Below the pieces are notes generated by a model. The model was not told where the DNA came from, did no database searches, and worked only from the letters and a program-made list of their open reading frames with translations. Below are positions 1-7,101 of a stretch of DNA of 9,330 nucleotides, piece after piece. Location of the stretch: positions 1 through 9,330 of the forward strand of contig DAOUHX010000443.1 in the NCBI GenBank assembly GCA_034428395.1, read 5' to 3'. The DNA comes from Bin5 sp034428395 (GTDB taxonomy: Bacteria > Chloroflexota > Anaerolineae > Caldilineales > Caldilineaceae). Within the stretch, counting starts at the first letter, position 1, and each line of letters begins with the position of its first letter. A program made the position numbers and the translations under genes.

Positions 1-1
1 G

Positions 2-142
2 TACATCCTGGAGGGCGAAGCCACCGTCACCATCGACGGCGAGTGCACGGCCGTCGGCCCGTCCGACCTGATCCTGATCGCGCCGTGGACCGACCACAGC
101 CTGCGCGCCGACAATTGGGTGCGCTGGATTTGCTTCGGATAA
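2..142 (+). CDS. Cupin-domain protein, C-terminal part (5' end outside window)
   Basis: Only the last 46 residues are present; the frame is open from the window edge to TAA at 140-142. The visible part is the second half of a cupin beta-barrel: YILEGEATVTIDGE is the usual strand-turn-strand after cupin motif 1, and APWTDHSLRA supplies the motif 2 histidine that normally completes the metal site. The motif 1 histidines would lie upstream and cannot be seen. Whether this is a stand-alone small cupin or the sensor end of a larger protein cannot be told. It lies 52 nt before the oxidoreductase start on the same strand, so the two are probably co-transcribed. A role in sugar or sugar-acid handling is inferred only from the neighbours. 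Confidence 0.75.
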   Translation, partial: YILEGEATVTIDGECTAVGPSDLILIAPWTDHSLRADNWVRWICFG

Positions 143-194
143 CCTCGCCAACCCGGAACACACAATCCCCACACCGACAAAGGAAATGCAATCG

Positions 195-1397
195 ATGCCA
201 CGCAAATTGAAGTTGGCCCTGATCGGTCTGGGCCGCCGCGGCCGCAGTTCCCACCTGCCAATCTATCCAAGAATGAACGAAGTGTTCGACTTCGTCGCCG
301 TTTGCGATAAGGATGAGGAGGTCCTGCGCGAAGTCGCGGCTGAGTACGGCGTCAACGCCTACACCAGTGTGCGCGACCTGGTGGACGGCGAGGAGTTGGA
401 CGTCGTCGACGTCGTCGTGCCCGGCGACGCCCACCACCCCATCTGCTGCTACCTGGCCGAAAACGGCATCAACATCATCGTCGAAACGCCCGTCTCCGTC
501 ACCCGACCCATGACCGACATGATGACCGAGGCCGCCGCGCGCAACAACGTTAAACTGGAGGTGGCGGAAAACTACCACCGCGTGCCCATGGCCCGTTTCC
601 AGGCAAAGGTGATCGATTCCGGCATCATCGGCGAAGTGGGACGTATCTACCGCATCTTCTACGAAGGCGGCTACCACGGCATGAGCATGCTGCGCCTTCT
701 CGCCGGCAGCCCGCCCAAGTCGATCCTCGGTATCACCCATGTAACGGACGTCGTGCCCATCATCGACCGCATGAAGCGCCATCATTCCCGCGAAAACTGC
801 ACCACCAGTTTTCTCGAGTTCGAGAACGGTGCCGCGGCGACAATGATCTACTCCAACGTGATTCACGCCCGCTCCCTGGGCCGCAAAACTACCGGCATCT
901 CGCAAATTGACGGTACGCGCGGCGCCATCGTCGGAGACACCGTCTACTTCACCGATCCCGAAACCTACCAGGTCGGTGCCATCGCCGCCGCCTACGAGCC
1001 GCAGCGCTCATTCATCGACGTCGAGGGCCGCAGCGTCCTTGAAAGGATCAGCCTTGAGCTGCCCGATCAGGAGATCGTCTGGCAGAACCCCTACGCCCAT
1101 CTCGGCATCGGCGAAAACAACGGCCGCGGCGTCGACATGGCCGACCAGTTCATGAGCATCGCCAACGCAGTTCTTGACGACATCGACCCAACCTACGGCG
1201 TGCAGGAAGCCCGTCTCGACCAGGAGATGTCCCTCGCCGCCTCCGAATCGGCGCTCATGAACATGCAGCCGCTCGCCTTCCCCCTGCGTTCGCCCTCCGA
1301 AGCCGAGCAGCGTATCCTGTCCAATTTCAAGGAGACCTACGGCTACGACTACACCGAAACTGAACCGTTGCTGGATGTCTTCTATCCCCGCCGATAA
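195..1397 (+). CDS. Gfo/Idh/MocA family NAD(P)-dependent oxidoreductase
   Basis: The family oxidises or reduces hydroxyl groups of sugars, inositols and related compounds using NAD(P) in the cytoplasm. I chose the ATG at 195 (400 aa) over the in-frame ATG at 186: AGGA at 181-184 lies 10 nt before 195 but only 1 nt before 186. Residues 7-17 (LALIGLGRRGR) form the Rossmann GxGxxG turn, and VAVCDKD at 34-40 supplies the acidic residue after strand 2 that usually binds the adenosine ribose. Residues 97-99 read ETP where most family members have EKP, whose lysine is normally catalytic. ENYHR at 125-129 and the following IGEVGRIY segment fit the start of the C-terminal alpha/beta domain. The usual G-D-x-x-x-H substrate motif is not clear; GGYHGMSMLR (158-167) occupies the place. 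Flanking cupins suggest a catabolic operon. The substrate is unknown. Confidence 0.88.
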   Translation: MPRKLKLALIGLGRRGRSSHLPIYPRMNEVFDFVAVCDKDEEVLREVAAEYGVNAYTSVRDLVDGEELDVVDVVVPGDAHHPICCYLAENGINIIVETPVSVTRPMTDMMTEAAARNNVKLEVAENYHRVPMARFQAKVIDSGIIGEVGRIYRIFYEGGYHGMSMLRLLAGSPPKSILGITHVTDVVPIIDRMKRHHSRENCTTSFLEFENGAAATMIYSNVIHARSLGRKTTGISQIDGTRGAIVGDTVYFTDPETYQVGAIAAAYEPQRSFIDVEGRSVLERISLELPDQEIVWQNPYAHLGIGENNGRGVDMADQFMSIANAVLDDIDPTYGVQEARLDQEMSLAASESALMNMQPLAFPLRSPSEAEQRILSNFKETYGYDYTETEPLLDVFYPRR

Positions 1398-1457
1398 GCA
1401 TTGCATGGAGAGCAGCCGTCTGCTGCCAACCCGCGCAGAGCGGAAAGGACCTGTACA

Positions 1458-1775
1458 GTGGAGTTCTTAAACGTCGAAAAGAAGGGAATCTCCCGCTATC
1501 TCCTCGACGCCGACGTCGAGGGCGAGCCGCTGCGCGTCCACATTTCCGAGGTCGACGCCGGCCAGCGCTCGCATCCCCCCCACCGGCACGGCGGCTTCGA
1601 GGCCTTCTATATGATCGAAGGGGAAGGCACGCTGGAGATTGACGGCGAGCGCCATCCCCTGCGCGCCAACGAGGCGGTCGTATTCGACCCGCACAAACTG
1701 CACGGGCTGGTCAACACCAGCACCGCGCCGATGCGCTATATGGTGATCATACGGCCTGAGGAGGGTGGAGCGTAG
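1458..1775 (+). CDS. Small single-domain cupin protein
   Basis: A 105-residue one-barrel cupin. The GTG at 1458 is preferred because AAAGGA at 1444-1449 sits 8 nt upstream; a longer TTG start at 1401 would add 19 residues with no cupin character and no ribosome binding site. Cupin motif 1 is intact: H42-R-H44, E48 and G55 (HPPHRHGGFEAFYMIEGEG). Motif 2 has H82 and N86 (ANEAVVFDPHKLHGLVN). The probable metal ligands are therefore H42, H44, E48 and H82. Small cupins of this type act as isomerases, dioxygenases or sugar-binding proteins, and sequence alone does not choose among them. The gene starts 60 nt after the oxidoreductase stop on the same strand. A short GC hairpin (AGCAG/CTGCT at 1411-1424) lies in that gap. 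Confidence 0.85.
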   Translation: MEFLNVEKKGISRYLLDADVEGEPLRVHISEVDAGQRSHPPHRHGGFEAFYMIEGEGTLEIDGERHPLRANEAVVFDPHKLHGLVNTSTAPMRYMVIIRPEEGGA

Positions 1776-1778
1776 AAT

Positions 1779-4460
1779 CTAAGAAAAATCGAGCTGCATC
1801 AGCAGGTCCATAAACTGGATGCCCATGCTTTGAGCCCCGAGCTCAGTGCTCGAGTAGGGATTGTCAAAGTGCAGAAAGCCATCGATCGGCTGCTCCTTCT
1901 CGTTGACGAGCAAGGGTCCCTGCCAGCCGAAATCGATGCTCTCGCCACGCAGGCTGGTCATGTGCACGCTGTCTTCGCCGTAGGTGATGTCCAGGCCCGC
2001 TACCTTTTCCACGAAGTCGGCAAAGTCTCCGTCCACATCCTCCCGCCCCATCTGCACGACCCAGACATTGTTCTGCCCGTATGAGCGCAACTCCCGAAAC
2101 GCGCACCTGCCGTCTTCGTTGAGCGTTAGTCCCGCCGAAGCCGTTATCGCCAGATAACCTTCGCCGACGCGGGCACACGCCCAGCCGTCCCGGATCTCGT
2201 GTTCGTCGAATGCGTAGATCGGGAAATAAGCGTGCGTAAAGCCCAGCCAGTCATCTGCCGGCAGACGGTGGATCGCCACCAGCACGTCCTTCCATTGCGC
2301 CGCCCGCGGCAGCACGACGTTGCCGTGCCAGAAGTTGGGCCGGTGAGAGCCGTCCTCGCTGACACAGGGCGGGTGAGAAACGAAAACGACGGCCTCCGGC
2401 GACATGGTCGCCTGCCAGATGTGTTGCTGGTAGCCAGGCTCGCCGGGCCGGTAGTCCTGCGCCGAACACAACATGTAGTCCGGCGTCTTGTAGCTGACTT
2501 TGTTCACCTCCCAACTGCCCTCTTCCCGGTCACACCACTCTTCCAGCTGGCCTGCGTGCCGTTCCCGGCTCCAAATCTCATCCGCCGGGTCAATCGCAAT
2601 CGCCTCGATGACCGGCGGTAACTGATAGTTGGTCGCGCACGCCAGACTGACAATGCCGCGAATGCTCCGATTGAAGATACCCTTGCCCCACAGCAGACGG
2701 GAGATGCCGGAAGTCGGCTCCCGAAAACCACTCTTGATGAATCGAGAATAGGTGCGCCCGTGGCTGGAACCAAAGACCCCCTTGAACGAGTTCACGGCCA
2801 TCCCGAAGAACATCTTGTCCAGCACGACCGCGGCCAGTTCCCGCACGTTGTCGTCCTCGGCCAGGTCGACCAGGTGGGAGAGAGCCAGCACGTCCTCTTC
2901 GAAGTAGGTATTGGAGTCCCACTCGCGGAAGCCGCCCGCTGCCCGCTTACGCAGCCACGAGAGAGCCCGCTCCTCTCCCTTGGCTCGGTGCTCGCTGCCG
3001 GTTAGCCCGGCGTTGGGGAAAGTCTCGTCCGGCAGCAGCTGTCCTGCCAGGATTTCGCACGTATGGAATAGTATCTGGTGGTTTTCTGACCAGAAGCACA
3101 TCGCATCCGCACCCGGTTCGTCCATCCAGTAGCGGAAGTTGAGGAAGCAGCTCTGCAGCGGATCGACCAGCGATTGCGGGAACCCCTCCTCATCGAGATA
3201 GCGTCCCGCCATGCCCAGAAGTCCGACCAGATCGAAGTCGCTGCAGTCCGCCCGCCGGTTGATCGACGCCACACAGTCGAGAAACACCTGCTCGTTGAGT
3301 TGGTCCCACATTCCCAGTTCCATCGCCGCGATTTCGGCGAAGACGCCCCCCTCGGCCCCAAGTCGGGCCGCATGGAGCAACGCCTCCCGCCGGCGGCCCT
3401 GGTAGGTGCCGTACCGCTCGGTCGCATACTCACTATTGCCAACGATATGAACGTCCAAACGACGTTCGACGCGCATGCCTTGGACGTAGTAATGCTCCGG
3501 GTTGGGAAAGAGCATCACCTCGTAATCGTCCTGTGGGAACTGGAAGGCACTGCCCAGCATCACCTCGTCCCGTGTTTCACCCTTGGTGTGGTGTTCGCTG
3601 TAGATGCGCCCGCCCTTGCGCACCAGGCGCAGGGCAAAGTCGTCCTCCGCAGGTTCGCCCTCGGGCCAGCGCACAACAACCTTTGCGTGACGGCTGAACA
3701 GGTCCCGGTCCAGGTAGGCCTTCTTGAATACCGACTCCAGCTTCTGCCGCCGCTCCTCGGGTCGAATTGACGTGGGCAGAAATACACTGAAGTTGCCCGC
3801 GGTCTCCCCATCCACCAGCTGCAGCGCCATCACATAGGGGCATTCCCGCAGCGCCACGGCCTCAAAGCAGACGCCAATCTCGTTACGCCCCTGTTTCAAC
3901 TGTACCGGAAAAGAAACGGTATGAGGAAGCTGATGATGGAAATGCTCCACCCGCCGGCACTGTTCCCGGTTGAGCCAGACCTCGGCCGGGCCATTGGTCG
4001 TGAGGGCAATGGTCGCCTCGACCGCCCCGGGGCTCTCCAGCACGCAGTAGGCCCAGGCCTGCAGATAGTGGGGCGTATGGTGAAAAGTCGACAGGTCGAC
4101 GAAGTGGTCATCGAGGCTACGCACAACACGCCACATTGTCTCGTCGCGGTCGGAAACGAACTTGTGACGTTCCAGCGCGCTGGCGAAGATCTCCGGCGTC
4201 CCAGGCAATTCGTGCTCCCGCTGCTGTCCTCCCGCCGCGGCCTCTGCCTTGAAATCGTCCACTATCTGCTGTTTGAATTCCGGCCCCGCGCTGCTGTCGG
4301 CATCGGCGACCGGCGTTGCCACCGGCCCTGCGACCAGCCAGCTGTCGATAAAACCGTCCCTCAGGCCGTACTCCAGCCAGACAGGCGCGGAAACTTTCTG
4401 GTCCTCAGCCCCTCCGTTTTCCGGCTGCCCGGAGGGCTGAGCGCCAACCTCAGTGCTCAT
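1779..4460 (-). CDS. Large protein of unknown function; probable beta-sandwich + helical-toroid + beta-sandwich (polysaccharide-lyase-like architecture)
   Basis: 893 residues starting at ATG 4460-4458, with GGAG 10 nt upstream. I do not recognise a named family. There is no signal peptide or membrane segment; the first 25 residues are polar and low in complexity. Residues about 35-230 look like a carbohydrate-binding-type beta-sandwich (SWLVAGPV at 40-47; NGPAEVWLNREQ around 155-167, then a long LKQGRNEI strand). Residues about 365-625 are helical with aromatic-rich turns, including FWSENHQILFHT (S458-E459-N460-H461) and SSHGRTYSRF (H567, Y571). Paired Asn/His and Tyr of this sort are used for catalysis by alpha/alpha-toroid polysaccharide lyases. 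Residues about 640-893 are beta-rich (HIWQATMSP around W682; NFWHGNVVLP around W711-H712), like the C-terminal sandwich of heparinase II/III-like enzymes. The fold assignment is inferred from pattern, not alignment. The gene ends the prs-dppC-dppD strand group, 108 nt after dppD. Confidence 0.7.
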   Translation of the reverse strand: MSTEVGAQPSGQPENGGAEDQKVSAPVWLEYGLRDGFIDSWLVAGPVATPVADADSSAGPEFKQQIVDDFKAEAAAGGQQREHELPGTPEIFASALERHKFVSDRDETMWRVVRSLDDHFVDLSTFHHTPHYLQAWAYCVLESPGAVEATIALTTNGPAEVWLNREQCRRVEHFHHQLPHTVSFPVQLKQGRNEIGVCFEAVALRECPYVMALQLVDGETAGNFSVFLPTSIRPEERRQKLESVFKKAYLDRDLFSRHAKVVVRWPEGEPAEDDFALRLVRKGGRIYSEHHTKGETRDEVMLGSAFQFPQDDYEVMLFPNPEHYYVQGMRVERRLDVHIVGNSEYATERYGTYQGRRREALLHAARLGAEGGVFAEIAAMELGMWDQLNEQVFLDCVASINRRADCSDFDLVGLLGMAGRYLDEEGFPQSLVDPLQSCFLNFRYWMDEPGADAMCFWSENHQILFHTCEILAGQLLPDETFPNAGLTGSEHRAKGEERALSWLRKRAAGGFREWDSNTYFEEDVLALSHLVDLAEDDNVRELAAVVLDKMFFGMAVNSFKGVFGSSHGRTYSRFIKSGFREPTSGISRLLWGKGIFNRSIRGIVSLACATNYQLPPVIEAIAIDPADEIWSRERHAGQLEEWCDREEGSWEVNKVSYKTPDYMLCSAQDYRPGEPGYQQHIWQATMSPEAVVFVSHPPCVSEDGSHRPNFWHGNVVLPRAAQWKDVLVAIHRLPADDWLGFTHAYFPIYAFDEHEIRDGWACARVGEGYLAITASAGLTLNEDGRCAFRELRSYGQNNVWVVQMGREDVDGDFADFVEKVAGLDITYGEDSVHMTSLRGESIDFGWQGPLLVNEKEQPIDGFLHFDNPYSSTELGAQSMGIQFMDLLMQLDFS

Positions 4461-4516
4461 CGATTGACAACTCCGTTCGGAATGTGGTTTGGAAAAATCG
4501 AGGTGTCCTTCAAACC

Positions 4517-4533
4517 GGCCGTGTCTGACGGCC
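4517..4533 (-). other. Intercistronic hairpin between dppD and the 893-aa gene
   Basis: GGCCGT (4517-4522) and ACGGCC (4528-4533) form a perfect 6-bp GC-rich stem with a 5-nt loop in the 108-nt gap between the ATPase stop and the next start. In the minus-strand transcript the stem is followed by GGTTTG rather than a U-run, so it is not a canonical intrinsic terminator. It could be an attenuator or an mRNA-stabilising stem that sets different levels for the transporter and the large protein. The structure is read directly; the role is inference. Confidence 0.4.
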
Positions 4534-4568
4534 CGTACGAAGAGTACAGCGCAACAGCTGCCCGCCCC

Positions 4569-5651
4569 CTATTCGTACAGCACACAGCGTACCTTGTGGT
4601 TGCCTTCCAATTCCAGCAGAGGAGGGTTGCGGGTGTCGCAAACGCCGGCAATCGCATCGCGGCAACGCGGGTGGAAAGGGCAGCCTTCAGGGATTGAGTA
4701 CGGGTCCGGCACCGAACCGCGAATCGCGGTCAGCTGACTGGTTATGCCCTGCGCCGACTTGCGCCCCAAGAGGGGAATCGAACGCAACAGCGCCTGCGTG
4801 TAGGGGTGCTTGGGATCGTAGAAAATCGTATCGACGTCGGCCATCTCCACCACTTCACCCAGGTACATGACCACGACGTAGTCCACCATCTGCGCGATGA
4901 CGCCCAGATCGTGCGTGATGAAGATAATGGCCATCCCCAGTTCATCCTGCAACTCGCGCATGAGCGTCAGAATCTGGGCCTGCGTCGTTACGTCCAGGGC
5001 GGTCGTCGGCTCGTCCGCGATCAGCAGGCTGGGGCGGCAGGACAGCGCCATGGCGATCATGGCGCGCTGGCGCATGCCGCCGCTCAACTGATGCGGATAA
5101 CGGTCGATCGTTCGTTCAGGCTGCGGCATCCCAACCTTGTTCAGAACGTCGATCGCCTGCGCCCGCGCCTCCTCCTTGTTGACATCCTGGTGCAGCAGAA
5201 TTGCTTCAATGATCTGATTGCCAATCGTATGGACGGGGCTGAGCGACGTCATCGGCTCCTGAAAGACCATCGAGATCTCGCCGCCGCGAATTGCGCGCGC
5301 CTGCGTACCCATGGCGTCGATCTTGGTCATGTCAACCACCTGCTCGGTGATGCTGCCGTTCTCCTGACTCTGCAGGCGAAACAGGACTTCACCCTCCACC
5401 ACCCGCCCGGGTGATGGCACAATCGCCATGATCGAACGCGCTGTGATCGACTTGCCGCAACCGCTCTCCCCAACCAGGCCAACTGTCTGACCGCGCTGTA
5501 CCGTGAAATCCACGCCCTCTAGCGCCCGCACAATCCCCTGGGCCAGGAAAAAATGCGTCTTCAACCCCCGCACTTCCAGCAACGCATCGGGGGAACCCGC
5601 GGACTCGTCGGCTGCCGTCACATTCTCGACTTGCGTAGATGTAGTGGTCAT
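4569..5651 (-). CDS. dppD: Opp/Dpp-family ABC transporter ATP-binding protein
   Basis: 360-residue cytoplasmic ATPase of the peptide/nickel (also oligosaccharide) uptake family, which powers import through two permeases. The start is ATG 5651-5649 with a weak GGAA upstream. All ABC motifs are intact: Walker A GESGCGKS (61-68), Q-loop Q131 (VFQEPMTSL), signature LSGGMRQR (189-196), Walker B LLIADEP (209-215) with E214, and H-loop H247 (FITHD). The C-terminal oligopeptide-transporter extension has PEGCPFHPRC and cysteines at 324, 330, 338 and 356. This four-cysteine pattern is reported to hold an iron-sulfur cluster in Opp/Dpp ATPases. Length is normal for DppD/OppD. It lies 65 nt after the permease stop and is surely in its operon. 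No partner ATPase (DppF/OppF) is in the window; either this subunit works as a homodimer or the partner is encoded elsewhere. The substrate cannot be deduced. Confidence 0.95.
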   Translation of the reverse strand: MTTTSTQVENVTAADESAGSPDALLEVRGLKTHFFLAQGIVRALEGVDFTVQRGQTVGLVGESGCGKSITARSIMAIVPSPGRVVEGEVLFRLQSQENGSITEQVVDMTKIDAMGTQARAIRGGEISMVFQEPMTSLSPVHTIGNQIIEAILLHQDVNKEEARAQAIDVLNKVGMPQPERTIDRYPHQLSGGMRQRAMIAMALSCRPSLLIADEPTTALDVTTQAQILTLMRELQDELGMAIIFITHDLGVIAQMVDYVVVMYLGEVVEMADVDTIFYDPKHPYTQALLRSIPLLGRKSAQGITSQLTAIRGSVPDPYSIPEGCPFHPRCRDAIAGVCDTRNPPLLELEGNHKVRCVLYE

Positions 5652-5716
5652 TTCGGATTTCCGTCTTCTATGTTTTTCTGCAAGACTGTCGGTTCCACCT
5701 GTGTCGGCCCGCTAGT

Positions 5717-6907
5717 CTACCTGGCATATGGATCAGCAGCGTCGCGAATGCCATCGCCGAGAAAGTTGAATGCCAATACGGCCAACACCACTGCCAGACC
5801 GGGCGTCAATACCCAGGGCGCCAGGGCGACAGAGCGCAGATTCTGGGCCTCCTGCAACAGCACACCCCAACTGATGGCCGGCGCGCGTAGACCCAGACCG
5901 ATAAAGCTCAGACCTGTCTCGGACAGAATAATGCCGGGAATCGCCAAAGTCAAGGAAGCAATGATGTGACTGAGAAAGGAGGGAACCATGTGGCGCAGAA
6001 TGATCCGCATTTCGCCGGAGCCGGAGAAGCGCGCCGCCATCACAAAATCCTCTTCTCTCATGCTCAGAAAACGTCCGCGGACAACCCGGGCCAGCCCCGT
6101 CCAACCGACAAAGGAAAGAAGGATCGTTACGCCGAAGTAGAGGCGCACAACCGGCCAGTCTGCCGGCAGCGCGGCAGCCAAAGCCATGATCAGAGGAATC
6201 TCGGGGATCGAGCGGATGAACTCGATCAATCGTTGGATGGCATTGTCGAGCGAACCGCCGTAAAAGCCGGAAACGCCGCCGAGCAAAATCCCGATGGCCA
6301 GGCTGATGACGACACTGACCAGGCCGATTGTCAGCGAGATACGCGCGCCATAACAAAGACGGGAGAAGAGGTCGCGCCCCAGGCGGTCTGCACCGAGGAG
6401 AAAGATGCCCTGCTCCTCATGTGGAACGTCCAACCCGAAGAGGTGCCACGATGTCGGAAACTGGCCCCAAAGTTCATATTCCGTTCCCTTCACCAGGAAA
6501 CGGATCGGATGAATGACCTCGGTGTCTTCTAAGTAGGTATTTCGAAGCGTTTCTTTGTCCCGTTCACGAATAATCTTGTAGACGAAAGGACGGCGAATTC
6601 GGCCATCCTCATCGAAGATATGAATCTTCATTGGCGGTACAAATTTATACTGCACAAAGGACTGTTCCGGGTCGTATGGAGCCACAAACTCGGCAAAGGC
6701 GGCAATCAGATAGAGTACGATCACCAGGCCCCCAGAGAGGACTGCCATCCGGTGCTTGCGAAAGCGCCACCACATCAACTGCGAATACGAGGCTACATAA
6801 ATCTCCTCATCTTTGACAGCATCAATGTCGACATCGAGGTCCTCGTCAAATCCCTTGTGTTCTTCCTCGTCTGACCTTTCAATCCAGGAACGTTGGCGGT
6901 TCTCCAT
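5717..6907 (-). CDS. dppC: Opp/Dpp-family ABC transporter permease with long outer loop
   Basis: 396-residue inner-membrane permease. The start is ATG 6907-6905, 8 nt after GGAG. The N-terminus is a strongly acidic cytoplasmic tail (residues 10-36), then WWRFRKHRMA and the first membrane helix (about 54-76). Residues 79-171 form an outer loop of about 95 residues, far longer than in standard DppC (usual family length about 300). Then comes the family motif GADRLGRDLFSR (172-183), helices from about 190, 238 and 256 onward, and the ATPase-contact EAA loop (285-309, EEDFVMAARFSGSGEMR). The C-terminal NFLGDGIRDAADPYAR is typical of DppC. Long-loop permeases form a recognisable subgroup, so this is not a fusion artefact. 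The usual upstream partner DppB is absent: the gene before it is prs, 194 nt away. The binding protein is absent too. Confidence 0.94.
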   Translation of the reverse strand: MENRQRSWIERSDEEEHKGFDEDLDVDIDAVKDEEIYVASYSQLMWWRFRKHRMAVLSGGLVIVLYLIAAFAEFVAPYDPEQSFVQYKFVPPMKIHIFDEDGRIRRPFVYKIIRERDKETLRNTYLEDTEVIHPIRFLVKGTEYELWGQFPTSWHLFGLDVPHEEQGIFLLGADRLGRDLFSRLCYGARISLTIGLVSVVISLAIGILLGGVSGFYGGSLDNAIQRLIEFIRSIPEIPLIMALAAALPADWPVVRLYFGVTILLSFVGWTGLARVVRGRFLSMREEDFVMAARFSGSGEMRIILRHMVPSFLSHIIASLTLAIPGIILSETGLSFIGLGLRAPAISWGVLLQEAQNLRSVALAPWVLTPGLAVVLAVLAFNFLGDGIRDAADPYAR

Positions 6908-6961
6908 CCATGGTTCTCCGATAACAGCAGTATCCGTGGGAGCAGACAGACGCCTGCAAAT

Positions 6962-6987
6962 CTTGACTCAAGTTGAGCCCGCCTCAA
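6962..6987. promoter_or_regulatory. Interlocking TTGA/TCAA inverted repeats upstream of dppC (candidate operator)
   Basis: The stretch alternates TTGA and TCAA half-sites: CTTGACTCAAG (6962-6972), CTCAAGTTGAG (6967-6977) and TTGAG-5 nt-CTCAA (6973-6987). Each is a near-perfect or perfect dyad and neighbours share arms. It lies 55-80 nt before the permease start in the 194-nt prs-dppC gap, the place expected for a regulator site. No convincing -35/-10 pair was found beside it, so it may instead be an mRNA structure in a prs-dppC read-through transcript. Dyads seen directly; function inferred. Confidence 0.35.
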
Positions 6988-7101
6988 GCAGGGAAAGCCA
7001 GCGGCAGGGCGGCCGAAGGCCTGAGCGACTCCGACTTTGGGCGGCCCGTCTTTCGCAGCCGCGCCAACTCCAGGCAGACTCGTACGTCTTCAACTGCCTT
7101 C

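Noticed and set aside
27..905. 292-residue minus-strand open frame opposite the oxidoreductase.
   Set aside because: It is the antisense of a clearly recognised protein in GC-rich DNA. Its translation is rich in His, Asp, Gly and Val with no family motif, and it has no ribosome binding site.
1401..1457. TTG start adding 19 residues to the small cupin.
   Set aside because: No ribosome binding site is present there, and the added residues are not cupin-like; GTG 1458 has AAAGGA at good spacing.
3921..4697. 258-residue plus-strand open frame crossing the start of the 893-aa gene and the end of dppD.
   Set aside because: It runs antisense through two genes and has low-complexity Pro/Arg composition and no recognisable domain; it is a by-product of high GC.
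5966..6532. 188-residue plus-strand open frame opposite dppC.
   Set aside because: The opposite strand encodes a permease with all family motifs; this frame is hydrophilic with no domain signal.
6908..7101. Terminator or promoter between prs and dppC.
   Set aside because: No hairpin with a T-run follows the prs stop, and the -35/-10 pairs tested reach only three or four matches per hexamer; only the dyad chain was kept.
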